A stretch of DNA of 12,107 bases from the NCBI GenBank assembly GCA_021796315.1, contig JAJYOH010000116.1, positions 1 to 12,107 of the forward strand, read 5' to 3'. Positions 6,942-12,107 of this stretch are shown piece after piece. This stretch comes from Chloroflexota bacterium. Its GTDB lineage: Bacteria > Chloroflexota > Anaerolineae > Anaerolineales > Villigracilaceae. The notes below the pieces were generated by a model. It did no database searches. It had not been told where the DNA came from and was given only the letters and a program-made list of their open reading frames with translations. The position numbers were made by a program, and so were the translations under genes. How positions within the stretch are numbered: position 1 is the first letter of the stretch; each line of letters starts with the position of its first letter.

Positions 6942-7874
6942 ATGAACCTTTGGCAAAATTATCTTCGACCAAAAACTTTATCCGAGGCAATGGATGCGTT
7001 CGCTCATGCGCCGCGCCCACTTGCGCTGATTGCAGGCGGGACAGATTTATTATTGGATTTGGAACAAGGCCGACATTCTCCTGTTCAAACTTTAATTGAT
7101 GTTACTGAAATTAGAGAATTGCTTGTCCTCGATATTAGGGATGAATATCTTTTCATCGGCGCGGGCGTGCCGGTTAATCGCGTCGCGCTGGACCCGCTCA
7201 CGGCTCGCCACGCCCAAGCCTTGACTGAAGCCTGCAACTTGATCGCCGGACCGCAAGTCCGCAACGTCGCCACGCTCGGCGGAAACGTCGCCCACGCTCT
7301 CCCTGCCGCAGATGGGACGATTGCCTTGCTCGCGTTGGACGCGCAGGCAGAGATTGCCAACTTTGCTCAAGCCACCGTCCCCGGCGGCGAGGACGTCGCT
7401 GAGAGCAAAATAAAAACGCGTCGCATCCCATTCAAAGAATTATTTCTCGGCCCGGGAAAATCCGCGCTCAAACACGGGGAAGAATTATTGGTTGGTTTTT
7501 ATATTCCAATTCAAACCCTAAAAGTCTCTGAGACCTTTAGGGTTTCTTCATGTTTCAAGAGAATCATGCGCCATCAAGGAGTTGCGCTTCCTATTTTAAA
7601 TTGCGCGGTCTGGCTGGAACGTGAAAAGGATATCATCAAAGATATTCACATCACCGTCGGCCCCGGCGGCGCGACTCCCTTCCGCGCCACCGAAGCGGAA
7701 AATATTTTGCGTGGACAATCTCTCATAGATTCAACATTTGACTTGGCGCTGGATGCTTTGCTAGCCCAGGCCCAATTCCGCTCCAGCGCCCGCCGTGCCA
7801 GCGCGGACTATCGCAAGCACATCGTCAGTGGATTGTTCAAGGATACGCTCAAAGCCGCGTGGGAACGGGCTTGA
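6942..7874 (+). CDS. Molybdenum hydroxylase FAD-binding subunit (CoxM/XdhB family)
   Basis: 310-residue medium subunit of a xanthine dehydrogenase-type enzyme. It holds FAD and passes electrons from the [2Fe-2S] centres to NAD+ or another acceptor. FAD-binding motifs are plain: IAGGTDLL (Ala31-Gly32-Gly33-Thr34) and ATLGGN (110-115) within an RNVATLGGN segment. The C-terminal CO_deh_flav_C region ends with SADYRKHIVSGLF. The chain is a little longer than the usual 285-295 residues. Two stretches account for this: residues about 142-158, and residues about 190-203, where a 33-nt DNA palindrome (7513-7545) is translated in frame between the LLVGFYIP strand and the SCFKRIMRHQG segment. Base composition is patchy along the gene. 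Its stop codon lies inside the -35 box of the toxin-antitoxin promoter, and its final 28 codons have a diverged second copy at 8520-8615. Its partner is the fused subunit at 9065. Confidence 0.92.
   Translation: MNLWQNYLRPKTLSEAMDAFAHAPRPLALIAGGTDLLLDLEQGRHSPVQTLIDVTEIRELLVLDIRDEYLFIGAGVPVNRVALDPLTARHAQALTEACNLIAGPQVRNVATLGGNVAHALPAADGTIALLALDAQAEIANFAQATVPGGEDVAESKIKTRRIPFKELFLGPGKSALKHGEELLVGFYIPIQTLKVSETFRVSSCFKRIMRHQGVALPILNCAVWLEREKDIIKDIHITVGPGGATPFRATEAENILRGQSLIDSTFDLALDALLAQAQFRSSARRASADYRKHIVSGLFKDTLKAAWERA
7513..7545. repeat. Palindromic element translated in frame inside the FAD-subunit gene
   Basis: Outer arms AAACCCTAAA (7513-7522) and TTTAGGGTTT (7536-7545) pair perfectly. Inside them a single A/C mismatch (7523, 7535) is followed by a second dyad, GTCTC (7524-7528), centre T, GAGAC (7530-7534). 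That gives 15 of 16 paired positions over 33 nt. It encodes residues about 191-202 (QTLKVSETFRVS), a stretch with no counterpart in the CoxM-type proteins I know. It keeps the frame and adds no stop. It looks like an inserted repeat tolerated in a surface loop. Confidence 0.75.
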
Positions 7875-7899
7875 CTTAGTCCACTGGTTAGTCTACAAT
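7871..7899 (+). promoter_or_regulatory. Sigma-70-type promoter and operator of the toxin-antitoxin pair
   Basis: TTGACT (7871-7876) and TACAAT (7894-7899) are separated by exactly 17 nt, the best promoter match in the window. The -35 box contains the TGA stop of the FAD gene (7872-7874). The spacer holds TTAGTC twice (7876-7881 and 7888-7893), and GACTTAGTC (7873-7881) is itself a dyad. Repeats placed between -35 and -10 are what one expects for autorepression by a Phd/YefM antitoxin. The promoter match is seen; autoregulation is inferred from the family. Confidence 0.75.
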
Positions 7900-7916
7900 G
7901 CCTTTAGAGGTGTCAA

Positions 7917-8135
7917 ATGACTATTTTCAATATTCACGAAGCTAAAACCCACTTTTCAAAACTGCTTGAACGTGTTTTGAATGGCGAAGAAGTAGTGATT
8001 GCCAAAGCAGGGAAACCTATTGCGCGTATTTTGCCTGTGGTTTCGAATGTTTCCCAGCGCAAACCAGGCATTGACAAGGGTACGGTAGTCATCATGCCTA
8101 ACTTCGATGACCCGTTGGAGGAATTCGCAGTATGA
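7917..8135 (+). CDS. Type II antitoxin, Phd/YefM (VapB-like) family
   Basis: 72-residue DNA-binding antitoxin that should neutralise the downstream PIN-domain toxin and repress its own promoter. The N-terminus has the Phd/YefM pattern: MTIFNIHEAKTHFSKLLERV, then GEEVVIAKAGKPIARILPV, the fold that makes the dimeric DNA-binding domain. The tail (about 50-72, ending DDPLEEFAV) is acidic, as expected for the toxin-blocking segment. GAGG (7907-7910) lies 6 nt before the ATG. The stop overlaps the toxin start as ATGA (8132-8135), the usual translational coupling that keeps antitoxin in excess. It sits 42 bp after the FAD-subunit gene and has its own promoter. Confidence 0.92.
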   Translation: MTIFNIHEAKTHFSKLLERVLNGEEVVIAKAGKPIARILPVVSNVSQRKPGIDKGTVVIMPNFDDPLEEFAV

Positions 8136-8518
8136 AATACCTGCTCGACACGCATACATTCCTTTGGTGGAATATGGATGACTCGCAGTTATCCACTATT
8201 GCAAAGGAAATCATCGCAGATGGTAGTAACGAAATCTTCCTTAGCGCTGCCAGCGCATGGGAAATTGCCATTAAAGCCGCCCGTGGGCGTCTTGTTTTAC
8301 CAGAAGATCCCACGCACTACATTTCAAGTCGCATAAGCCTGCATGGGTTTCAAGCCCTGCCTGTACAAATCCATCATGCTGTGCAGGTCTATAAATTGCC
8401 CATGCACCATGCCGATCCATTTGACAGATTACTGATTGCCCAAAGCCAGGTTGAATCCATGCCGCTTCTATCGGTGGATGATGATATTCGGAAATATGAT
8501 GTCCAAGTGGTTTGGTAG
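8132..8518 (+). CDS. vapC: Type II toxin, PIN-domain ribonuclease VapC (Sll0205-like)
   Basis: 128-residue PIN-domain endoribonuclease; relatives cut tRNA or rRNA and stop growth when the antitoxin is lost. The acidic active site is complete: Asp6 in LLDTHTFLWW, Glu44 in SAASAWEIAIK, Asp98 in HHADPFDRLLIAQ, and Asp116/Asp117 in LLSVDDD. The DTHTFLWW and DPFDRLLIAQ forms match the Sll0205-like PIN branch usually paired with Phd/YefM antitoxins, as here. Length is normal and the toxin looks intact. One base after its stop, sequence related to the FAD-subunit 3' end begins (8520), so the module fits tightly between two copies of that gene end. The RNA target cannot be read from sequence. Confidence 0.93.
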   Translation: MKYLLDTHTFLWWNMDDSQLSTIAKEIIADGSNEIFLSAASAWEIAIKAARGRLVLPEDPTHYISSRISLHGFQALPVQIHHAVQVYKLPMHHADPFDRLLIAQSQVESMPLLSVDDDIRKYDVQVVW

Positions 8519-8519
8519 G

Positions 8520-8615
8520 CTCCACTCCCGCCGTGCCAGCGCGGATTATCGTCGGCACATTGTTATTGGTTTATTTAGGGAAATACTCGAAAATGTATGG
8601 AAAAGAGCAAATTGA
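8520..8615 (+). pseudogene. Remnant second copy of the FAD-subunit 3' end
   Basis: In the frame ending at TGA 8613-8615 this stretch encodes SRRASADYRRHIVIGLFREI and then LENVWKRAN. The FAD subunit ends SARRASADYRKHIVSGLFKD, then TLKAAWERA (7786-7874). Roughly two thirds of the residues agree, with conservative changes elsewhere. At DNA level 8527-8551 matches 7789-7813 at 24 of 25 positions, including 19 in a row; the rest has drifted and is more AT-rich. No start or N-terminal part remains, so it cannot make a working subunit. The matches are 738 bp apart, a multiple of three, and in the same codon phase. It is either the old gene end displaced when the toxin-antitoxin module arrived, or the tail of a lost tandem paralogue. 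Confidence 0.8.
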
Positions 8616-8692
8616 CGGTTGAGACGGAAAGACACACAGTTCTTTGATTAGTTTCACTTAGTATTTTGTGATGGAACAGGAACGGAGCTAAA

Positions 8693-9040
8693 ATGCAAAA
8701 AGTTGACCTATTTTCAATTATTGTAGAATCTGACCATGCGCACATCGAAATAAAGTCCACAGATTCACTCGAAGTAAAGTATTTTGGGAATCTCTTTGTT
8801 GAGAAGTTTGGTAATAAGTGGGGTAAACAGAATCGGCTCTGGATAAGTGAATATTCGTTACGGTTCACGCTCTATGACATTGAAATTATCGGATCTGATT
8901 TGTCTCATCTTACATCAGATCAAATCTATTTTCGGGATTTTGAGTGGTGGTTATTTCGCCTTGCAATTGAAAGAGGTTGGCGGCCGTTTTCGAATATAGG
9001 TACCTTTACCCGATTAACAGAATTTGATGCTTCTTTGTGA
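8693..9040 (+). CDS. Hypothetical protein, 115 residues, AT-rich orphan
   Basis: I do not recognise it. The product starts MQKVDLFSIIVESDHAHIEI and is soluble, with alternating beta-like stretches in the first half and a marked aromatic cluster, FRDFEWWLFRLAIERGW, near residues 81-97. No membrane segment, signal peptide, zinc motif or nuclease motif is seen. GGAG (8684-8687) lies 5 nt before the ATG. The gene is clearly more AT-rich than the hydroxylase genes on either side, and its 3' end is 24 nt before the fused subunit's ATG, so a transcript into the hydroxylase gene would include it. Together with the toxin-antitoxin pair and the remnant 3' end, it looks like part of an acquired segment. 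A small immunity or defence accessory role is conceivable but unsupported. It is probably a real gene; the function is unknown. Confidence 0.65.
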   Translation: MQKVDLFSIIVESDHAHIEIKSTDSLEVKYFGNLFVEKFGNKWGKQNRLWISEYSLRFTLYDIEIIGSDLSHLTSDQIYFRDFEWWLFRLAIERGWRPFSNIGTFTRLTEFDASL

Positions 9041-9064
9041 CACTAAACCACTGTGGCGGTTACA

Positions 9065-11872
9065 ATGAACAACCTAATCTCACTTACAGTTAACGGCATC
9101 AAACACACTCTCGAACCCATTGCGGGCGAAACCCTCTCCACCCTCCTGCGCGAGCGACTTCGACTCACGGGCACAAAGATCGGCTGTGATGAGGCCGAGT
9201 GCGGCGCGTGTACCGTCCTTGTGGATGGCGAGCCTGTGGTCTCGTGCATCTATCCTGCCGAGCGCGCGGATGGGAAAAATATTGTCACCATCGAAGGGTT
9301 GTCTTCCCTCACCCCTACCCCCTCTCCCTTAGGGAGAGGGGGACTCCACCCTCTTCAGGAAGCGTTTGTTGAACACGGCGCAGCCCAATGCGGATTCTGC
9401 ATCCCCGGCCAGATCATGACCGCGTATGCTTTGCTCAAGCGCAATCCGAATCCTGACAGTGACGATGTTCGTTTTGCTTTGAAAGATACACTCTGCCGCT
9501 GTGCGGGCTATCCTTCGATTGAGAATGCGATCCTCGCAGCAGCCGAATCTTTGAGAACGGGGGAACCTGTCAGGAAACCACATATCCCTGATTCGATTCA
9601 TGAGCATAAATCAGTTGGACATACCAACCTGCGACCCGATGGATTCGAGAAAGTCACAGGCAATGCCATCTATACCGATGACCTTGCGTTCGACGGCATG
9701 TTGTATGCCAAAGCGCGCCGTGCAATGATCCCGCATGGCTTCCTGAAGAAATTGGATATTTCAAAAGCAAAAGCATTGCCAGGCGTAGTAGCCGTTTTAA
9801 CTGCTGACGATATCCCTGGCGAAAAGAATCATGGACTGGTTATTTACGATTGGCCTGTGATGATCGGTATTGGTGAACGCGTCAGATATGTGGGCGATGC
9901 GCTTGCCATCGTTGCCGCGGAAACTCAGGAGATCGCCGAGCAGGCGTCGGCGTTGATTGAAGCGGAGTTCGAAATCCAGCCCGTTATCACGAATCCAGTG
10001 CAGGCACGGCAGGAGGGAGTCCCGCAAATCCACGAAAAGGGCAATCTGCTCAAGCACATCAAAGTCCGCAAAGGCGACATGGATAAAGGCTTTGCCGAAG
10101 CGGATGTGATCCTTGAACACACCTTCCACACGCCCACGACCGATCACGCTTTCATCGAACCTGAATGCAGTATCGGTGTGCCGTTGCCCGATGGCCGCAT
10201 GGAGATTTATGTCGGCTCGCAAATTCCGTATCAGGATCGGGAGCAAGTTGCGCGCGTGATGAGTTGGCCTCAAGAGCGCATCCGCATCGTTGGTCAATTG
10301 ATGGGTGGTGGCTTCGGCGGCAAGGAAGATGTGATGGGGCAGATCCATGTTGCCATGCTTGCCAATGTGACTCAGCGCCCCGTGAAATTATTGTTCGATC
10401 GCCACGAGAGTTTGCTCGTGCATCCGAAGCGGCACGCCACGCAGATCCGCGTCAAGATCGGCGCCAAGAAAAATGGCCGTCTCGTCGCGGTTGAAACGGA
10501 ACTGTACGGCGATACGGGCGCGTATGCGTCGCTTGGCGAAAAAGTGATGACCCGCGCCACCACGCACTCCGCAGGCCCATACGATATTCCCAACGTGCGC
10601 GCCGATTGTTACGCCATGTACACCAACAATCCGCCTGCGGGCGCGTTCCGTGGTTTCGGCGTCACGCAGTCTGCCTTTGCGGTTGAGTCGATGATGGACA
10701 TGCTCGCCGAAAAAATGAATCTCGATCCCATTGAATTGCGCCGCATGAATTCTCTTCATGTTGGCAGCATCACCAACACGGGACAGGAACTGCGCGAGTC
10801 GGTTGGCCTGATGGAGTGCATTGATAAAGTTGATGCGGAAATGCGGAAGCATACGCCGCTTCCTTTCGCCCCTCGAGTGGATTCCGCCAATCCGAATCTG
10901 GTGCGCGCCTGGGGCTTTGCTGCCGCTTACAAGAACACAGGACTCGGCGGTGGCGTGCCTGATATATCCAACGCGGAAGTTGAACTTTACGACAACGGAA
11001 AATTTGAAGTGAGAAGTTCCTCCGCCGAAATGGGGCAGGGACTGGTGACCGTGATGCAGACCATCGTCGCAGAAGAAATGTCTGTGTCGCCATCACAAGT
11101 GCACGTTCTCGTCATGGACACTGACCTGACTCCCAATGGCGGCCCGACAACTGCGTCACGCCAAACTTTCGTCACTGGCAATGCCTCGCGCTATGCCGCA
11201 ATGACTCTGCGTGAAGCGATCACTGCTACCATGGCTGAAAAATATGACGTGCGTCCCGAACAAATTCGATTCGAGAATGGCATTGTTCATGTCAACGGAC
11301 ATTCGATGACATACACTGATGTTGCAAAAGAAATGAAATCAATGGAACAACAGCCGCGCGCCCTCTATGAATACGAAGCGCCCAAGACCCAACCCCTCGG
11401 CACAGGCGGTGACATGCACTTTGCCTTCTCCTATGGCGTGCAGGCCGCTGAAGTGGAAGTCAATAAACTGACGGGCGAAGTCCGCGTTCTGAAAGTCATT
11501 TCCGCCAACGATGTGGGCATGGCGGTCAACCCGCTTGGCTTGCAGGGACAGATCGAAGGCGGCGTGATGATGGGCCTCGGCAACTGTCTCACCGAAGAAT
11601 TCATTATGGACAACGGCAACGTAGTTACCGATCATCTTGCCCGCTACCGCGTCCCTGGCATCATGCTAACGCCAGAGATCACTTCTATTATCGTTGAACA
11701 TCCCACCGCTGAAGGTCCCTACGGCGCAAAAGGAGTGGGGGAGATATGCAGTATCCCGACCACGCCTGCGATTACCAACGCAATTTATAATGCTGTCGGT
11801 GTGCGGATTGATAAGACGCCTGTGGATCAGGAGATGATTGCAAGGGAACTGTGGGAAAGAGAAAAGAAATAA
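9065..11872 (+). CDS. Molybdenum hydroxylase, fused [2Fe-2S] and molybdopterin subunits (xanthine dehydrogenase/purine hydroxylase type)
   Basis: 935-residue catalytic protein that hydroxylates a purine-type substrate at the molybdenum centre and sends electrons through two [2Fe-2S] clusters to the FAD subunit. The plant-type ferredoxin domain has Cys41, 46, 49 and 61 (GCDEAECGAC, then SC). The second cluster domain has Cys109, 112, 144 and 146 (QCGFCIPG, then CRCAG). From about residue 185 it is the large subunit: FIEPE (363-367), MGGGFGGKE (413-421), AFRGFG (527-532) and GAKGVGE with catalytic Glu893. Glu365 and Arg529 correspond to the substrate-orienting Glu and Arg of bovine xanthine dehydrogenase. 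The AYRCSFR loop of CO dehydrogenase is absent. Small-large fusion at about 950 residues resembles E. coli XdhD and Se-dependent xanthine dehydrogenases. A palindrome encodes extra residues about 80-93. A GTG at 9053 is an alternative start. A terminator follows directly. Confidence 0.92.
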   Translation: MNNLISLTVNGIKHTLEPIAGETLSTLLRERLRLTGTKIGCDEAECGACTVLVDGEPVVSCIYPAERADGKNIVTIEGLSSLTPTPSPLGRGGLHPLQEAFVEHGAAQCGFCIPGQIMTAYALLKRNPNPDSDDVRFALKDTLCRCAGYPSIENAILAAAESLRTGEPVRKPHIPDSIHEHKSVGHTNLRPDGFEKVTGNAIYTDDLAFDGMLYAKARRAMIPHGFLKKLDISKAKALPGVVAVLTADDIPGEKNHGLVIYDWPVMIGIGERVRYVGDALAIVAAETQEIAEQASALIEAEFEIQPVITNPVQARQEGVPQIHEKGNLLKHIKVRKGDMDKGFAEADVILEHTFHTPTTDHAFIEPECSIGVPLPDGRMEIYVGSQIPYQDREQVARVMSWPQERIRIVGQLMGGGFGGKEDVMGQIHVAMLANVTQRPVKLLFDRHESLLVHPKRHATQIRVKIGAKKNGRLVAVETELYGDTGAYASLGEKVMTRATTHSAGPYDIPNVRADCYAMYTNNPPAGAFRGFGVTQSAFAVESMMDMLAEKMNLDPIELRRMNSLHVGSITNTGQELRESVGLMECIDKVDAEMRKHTPLPFAPRVDSANPNLVRAWGFAAAYKNTGLGGGVPDISNAEVELYDNGKFEVRSSSAEMGQGLVTVMQTIVAEEMSVSPSQVHVLVMDTDLTPNGGPTTASRQTFVTGNASRYAAMTLREAITATMAEKYDVRPEQIRFENGIVHVNGHSMTYTDVAKEMKSMEQQPRALYEYEAPKTQPLGTGGDMHFAFSYGVQAAEVEVNKLTGEVRVLKVISANDVGMAVNPLGLQGQIEGGVMMGLGNCLTEEFIMDNGNVVTDHLARYRVPGIMLTPEITSIIVEHPTAEGPYGAKGVGEICSIPTTPAITNAIYNAVGVRIDKTPVDQEMIARELWEREKK
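9318..9342. repeat. Palindromic element translated in frame inside the fused hydroxylase gene
   Basis: CCCCCTCTCCC (9318-9328), loop TTA, GGGAGAGGGGG (9332-9342): a perfect 11-bp stem, extendable to a 12-bp dyad around T9330. It is preceded by CCCTCACCCCTA, the 5' flank this repeat often has. It encodes TPSPLGRGG within residues about 80-93, between the IEGL end of the ferredoxin domain and the LHPLQEAFVEHG start of the second cluster domain, where relatives have only a few residues. From memory, near-identical palindromes occur in intergenic regions of many bacterial genomes. Here one lies inside a conserved enzyme gene without breaking its frame. Confidence 0.8.
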
Positions 11873-11881
11873 GTTGAAATG

Positions 11882-11922
11882 AAAAAGGGGCTCTCAAGCT
11901 TTCAAGTCTGAGAGTCCTTTTT
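11882..11922 (+). terminator. Intrinsic terminator after the hydroxylase gene
   Basis: CTCTCA (11891-11896) pairs with TGAGAG (11909-11914). The stem extends through GGG/TCC with one G bulged, then through A-run/T-run pairing (11882-11886 with 11918-11922), and ends in a T-tract. It starts 10 nt after the stop codon. Because an A-run sits on the left arm, it could also stop transcription from the right. It separates the hydroxylase genes from the threonine synthase gene. Confidence 0.85.
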
Positions 11923-11948
11923 ATATTGAGCCATCTATCGGGTAAAAT
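11920..11948 (+). promoter_or_regulatory. Weak candidate promoter for the downstream gene
   Basis: TAAAAT (11943-11948) is a fair -10 box 21 nt before the ATG. The best -35 at 17-nt spacing is TTTATA (11920-11925), a poor match that lies in the terminator's T-run. The gene follows a terminator, so some promoter is expected here, but this assignment is tentative. Confidence 0.3.
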
Positions 11949-11969
11949 CAAGCCAGGAAAAGAGTCACT

Positions 11970-12107
11970 ATGTTAAAATTTACCGGCTATCGCTGTTCAT
12001 TGTGCGGGACCGAATACCTGCCCGGACAGGTCAAGTACACCTGTCCGAAAGATGGCGGCAATCTGGATATCGAGCTTGATTACCCGGCCATCAAGAAGAA
12101 ATTCCAG
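11970..12107 (+). CDS. thrC: Threonine synthase, N-terminal 46 residues (runs off the window)
   Basis: The product starts MLKFTGYRCSLCGTEYLPGQ and continues VKYTCPKDGGNLDIELDY. The CSLC and TCPKDGG pattern is a short zinc-ribbon-like head of the kind found at the N-terminus of many PLP-dependent threonine synthases, which convert O-phosphohomoserine to threonine. The PLP-binding Lys and the catalytic fold lie beyond the window edge, so the family call rests on this head alone. A related PLP enzyme such as cysteate synthase is the main alternative. AGGA (11955-11958) or AGAG (11961-11964) could serve as ribosome binding site. The gene follows a terminator and is likely a separate unit from the hydroxylase genes. 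Confidence 0.7.
   Translation, partial: MLKFTGYRCSLCGTEYLPGQVKYTCPKDGGNLDIELDYPAIKKKFQ

Noticed and set aside
8612..8640. Second promoter from the TTGACG in the remnant FAD tail
   Set aside because: The hexamer mirrors the -35 at 7871, but no -10-like sequence lies 16-18 nt downstream.
7871..9040. Calling the toxin-antitoxin segment a mobile element
   Set aside because: No integrase, transposase or inverted-repeat ends are present; only the duplicated gene end is seen, so it is reported as a finding.
9053..9064. GTG start at 9053 for the fused hydroxylase
   Set aside because: It adds only four residues and has no Shine-Dalgarno before it. ATG at 9065 is the simpler start, though the site is not decided by sequence alone.
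9797..10348. 183-codon open frame on the minus strand within the fused hydroxylase gene
   Set aside because: It is the shadow of a strongly conserved coding region on the + strand. The translated sequence shows no family motif and there is no ribosome binding site or promoter.
9065..11872. CO dehydrogenase large subunit
   Set aside because: The AYRCSFR active-site loop is absent (AFRGFG is present instead) and the small and large subunits are fused, so it is a purine hydroxylase type.

Overview
The window reads as a chromosomal stretch of a Chloroflexota bacterium, most likely class Anaerolineae. This is inferred from gene content and style: a solute-binding lipoprotein with a long Pro/Ala/Thr linker, moderate and uneven GC, and short GC-rich palindromes scattered in and between genes. 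No rRNA or other phylogenetic marker is present. Every gene called is on the + strand.

Layout. (1) 1-1584: the end of an unrecognised multi-spanning membrane protein with a soluble, TPR-like C-terminus; it may continue left of the window. (2) 1725-6799: a BMP-family ABC importer in the order lipoprotein, double ATPase, permease, permease (the NupNOPQ/YufNOPQ type, which imports purine nucleosides). The last three genes overlap (ATGA, then 11 nt), and a perfect 14-bp hairpin separates lipoprotein from ATPase. (3) 6942-7874 and 9065-11872: the two genes of a molybdenum hydroxylase of the xanthine dehydrogenase family. These are a FAD subunit and a fused protein carrying two [2Fe-2S] domains plus the molybdopterin subunit. 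Active-site residues fit a purine hydroxylase. A strong terminator follows. (4) 7871-9040, between the two enzyme genes: a Phd/VapC-type toxin-antitoxin pair with its own good promoter, a degraded second copy of the FAD-subunit 3' end, and an AT-rich orphan gene. (5) 11970-12107: the start of a probable threonine synthase.

How the genes work together (inference): the importer brings in purine nucleosides or bases, and the molybdenum enzyme oxidises the purine ring, giving a salvage or catabolic locus.

Most unusual points. (a) Both enzyme genes carry an in-frame palindromic insert that adds about 14 residues each, at 7513-7545 and 9318-9342. The two palindromes differ in sequence, and the arrangement recalls the protein-coding palindromic elements of Rickettsia. 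(b) The toxin-antitoxin module lies between an intact and a diverged copy of the same 3' gene end. The copies are 738 bp apart in the same reading phase, so recombination between them would excise the module and leave an intact FAD gene. (c) The toxin-antitoxin promoter places its -35 box on the stop codon of the FAD gene and has a repeat-rich spacer that looks like an operator.
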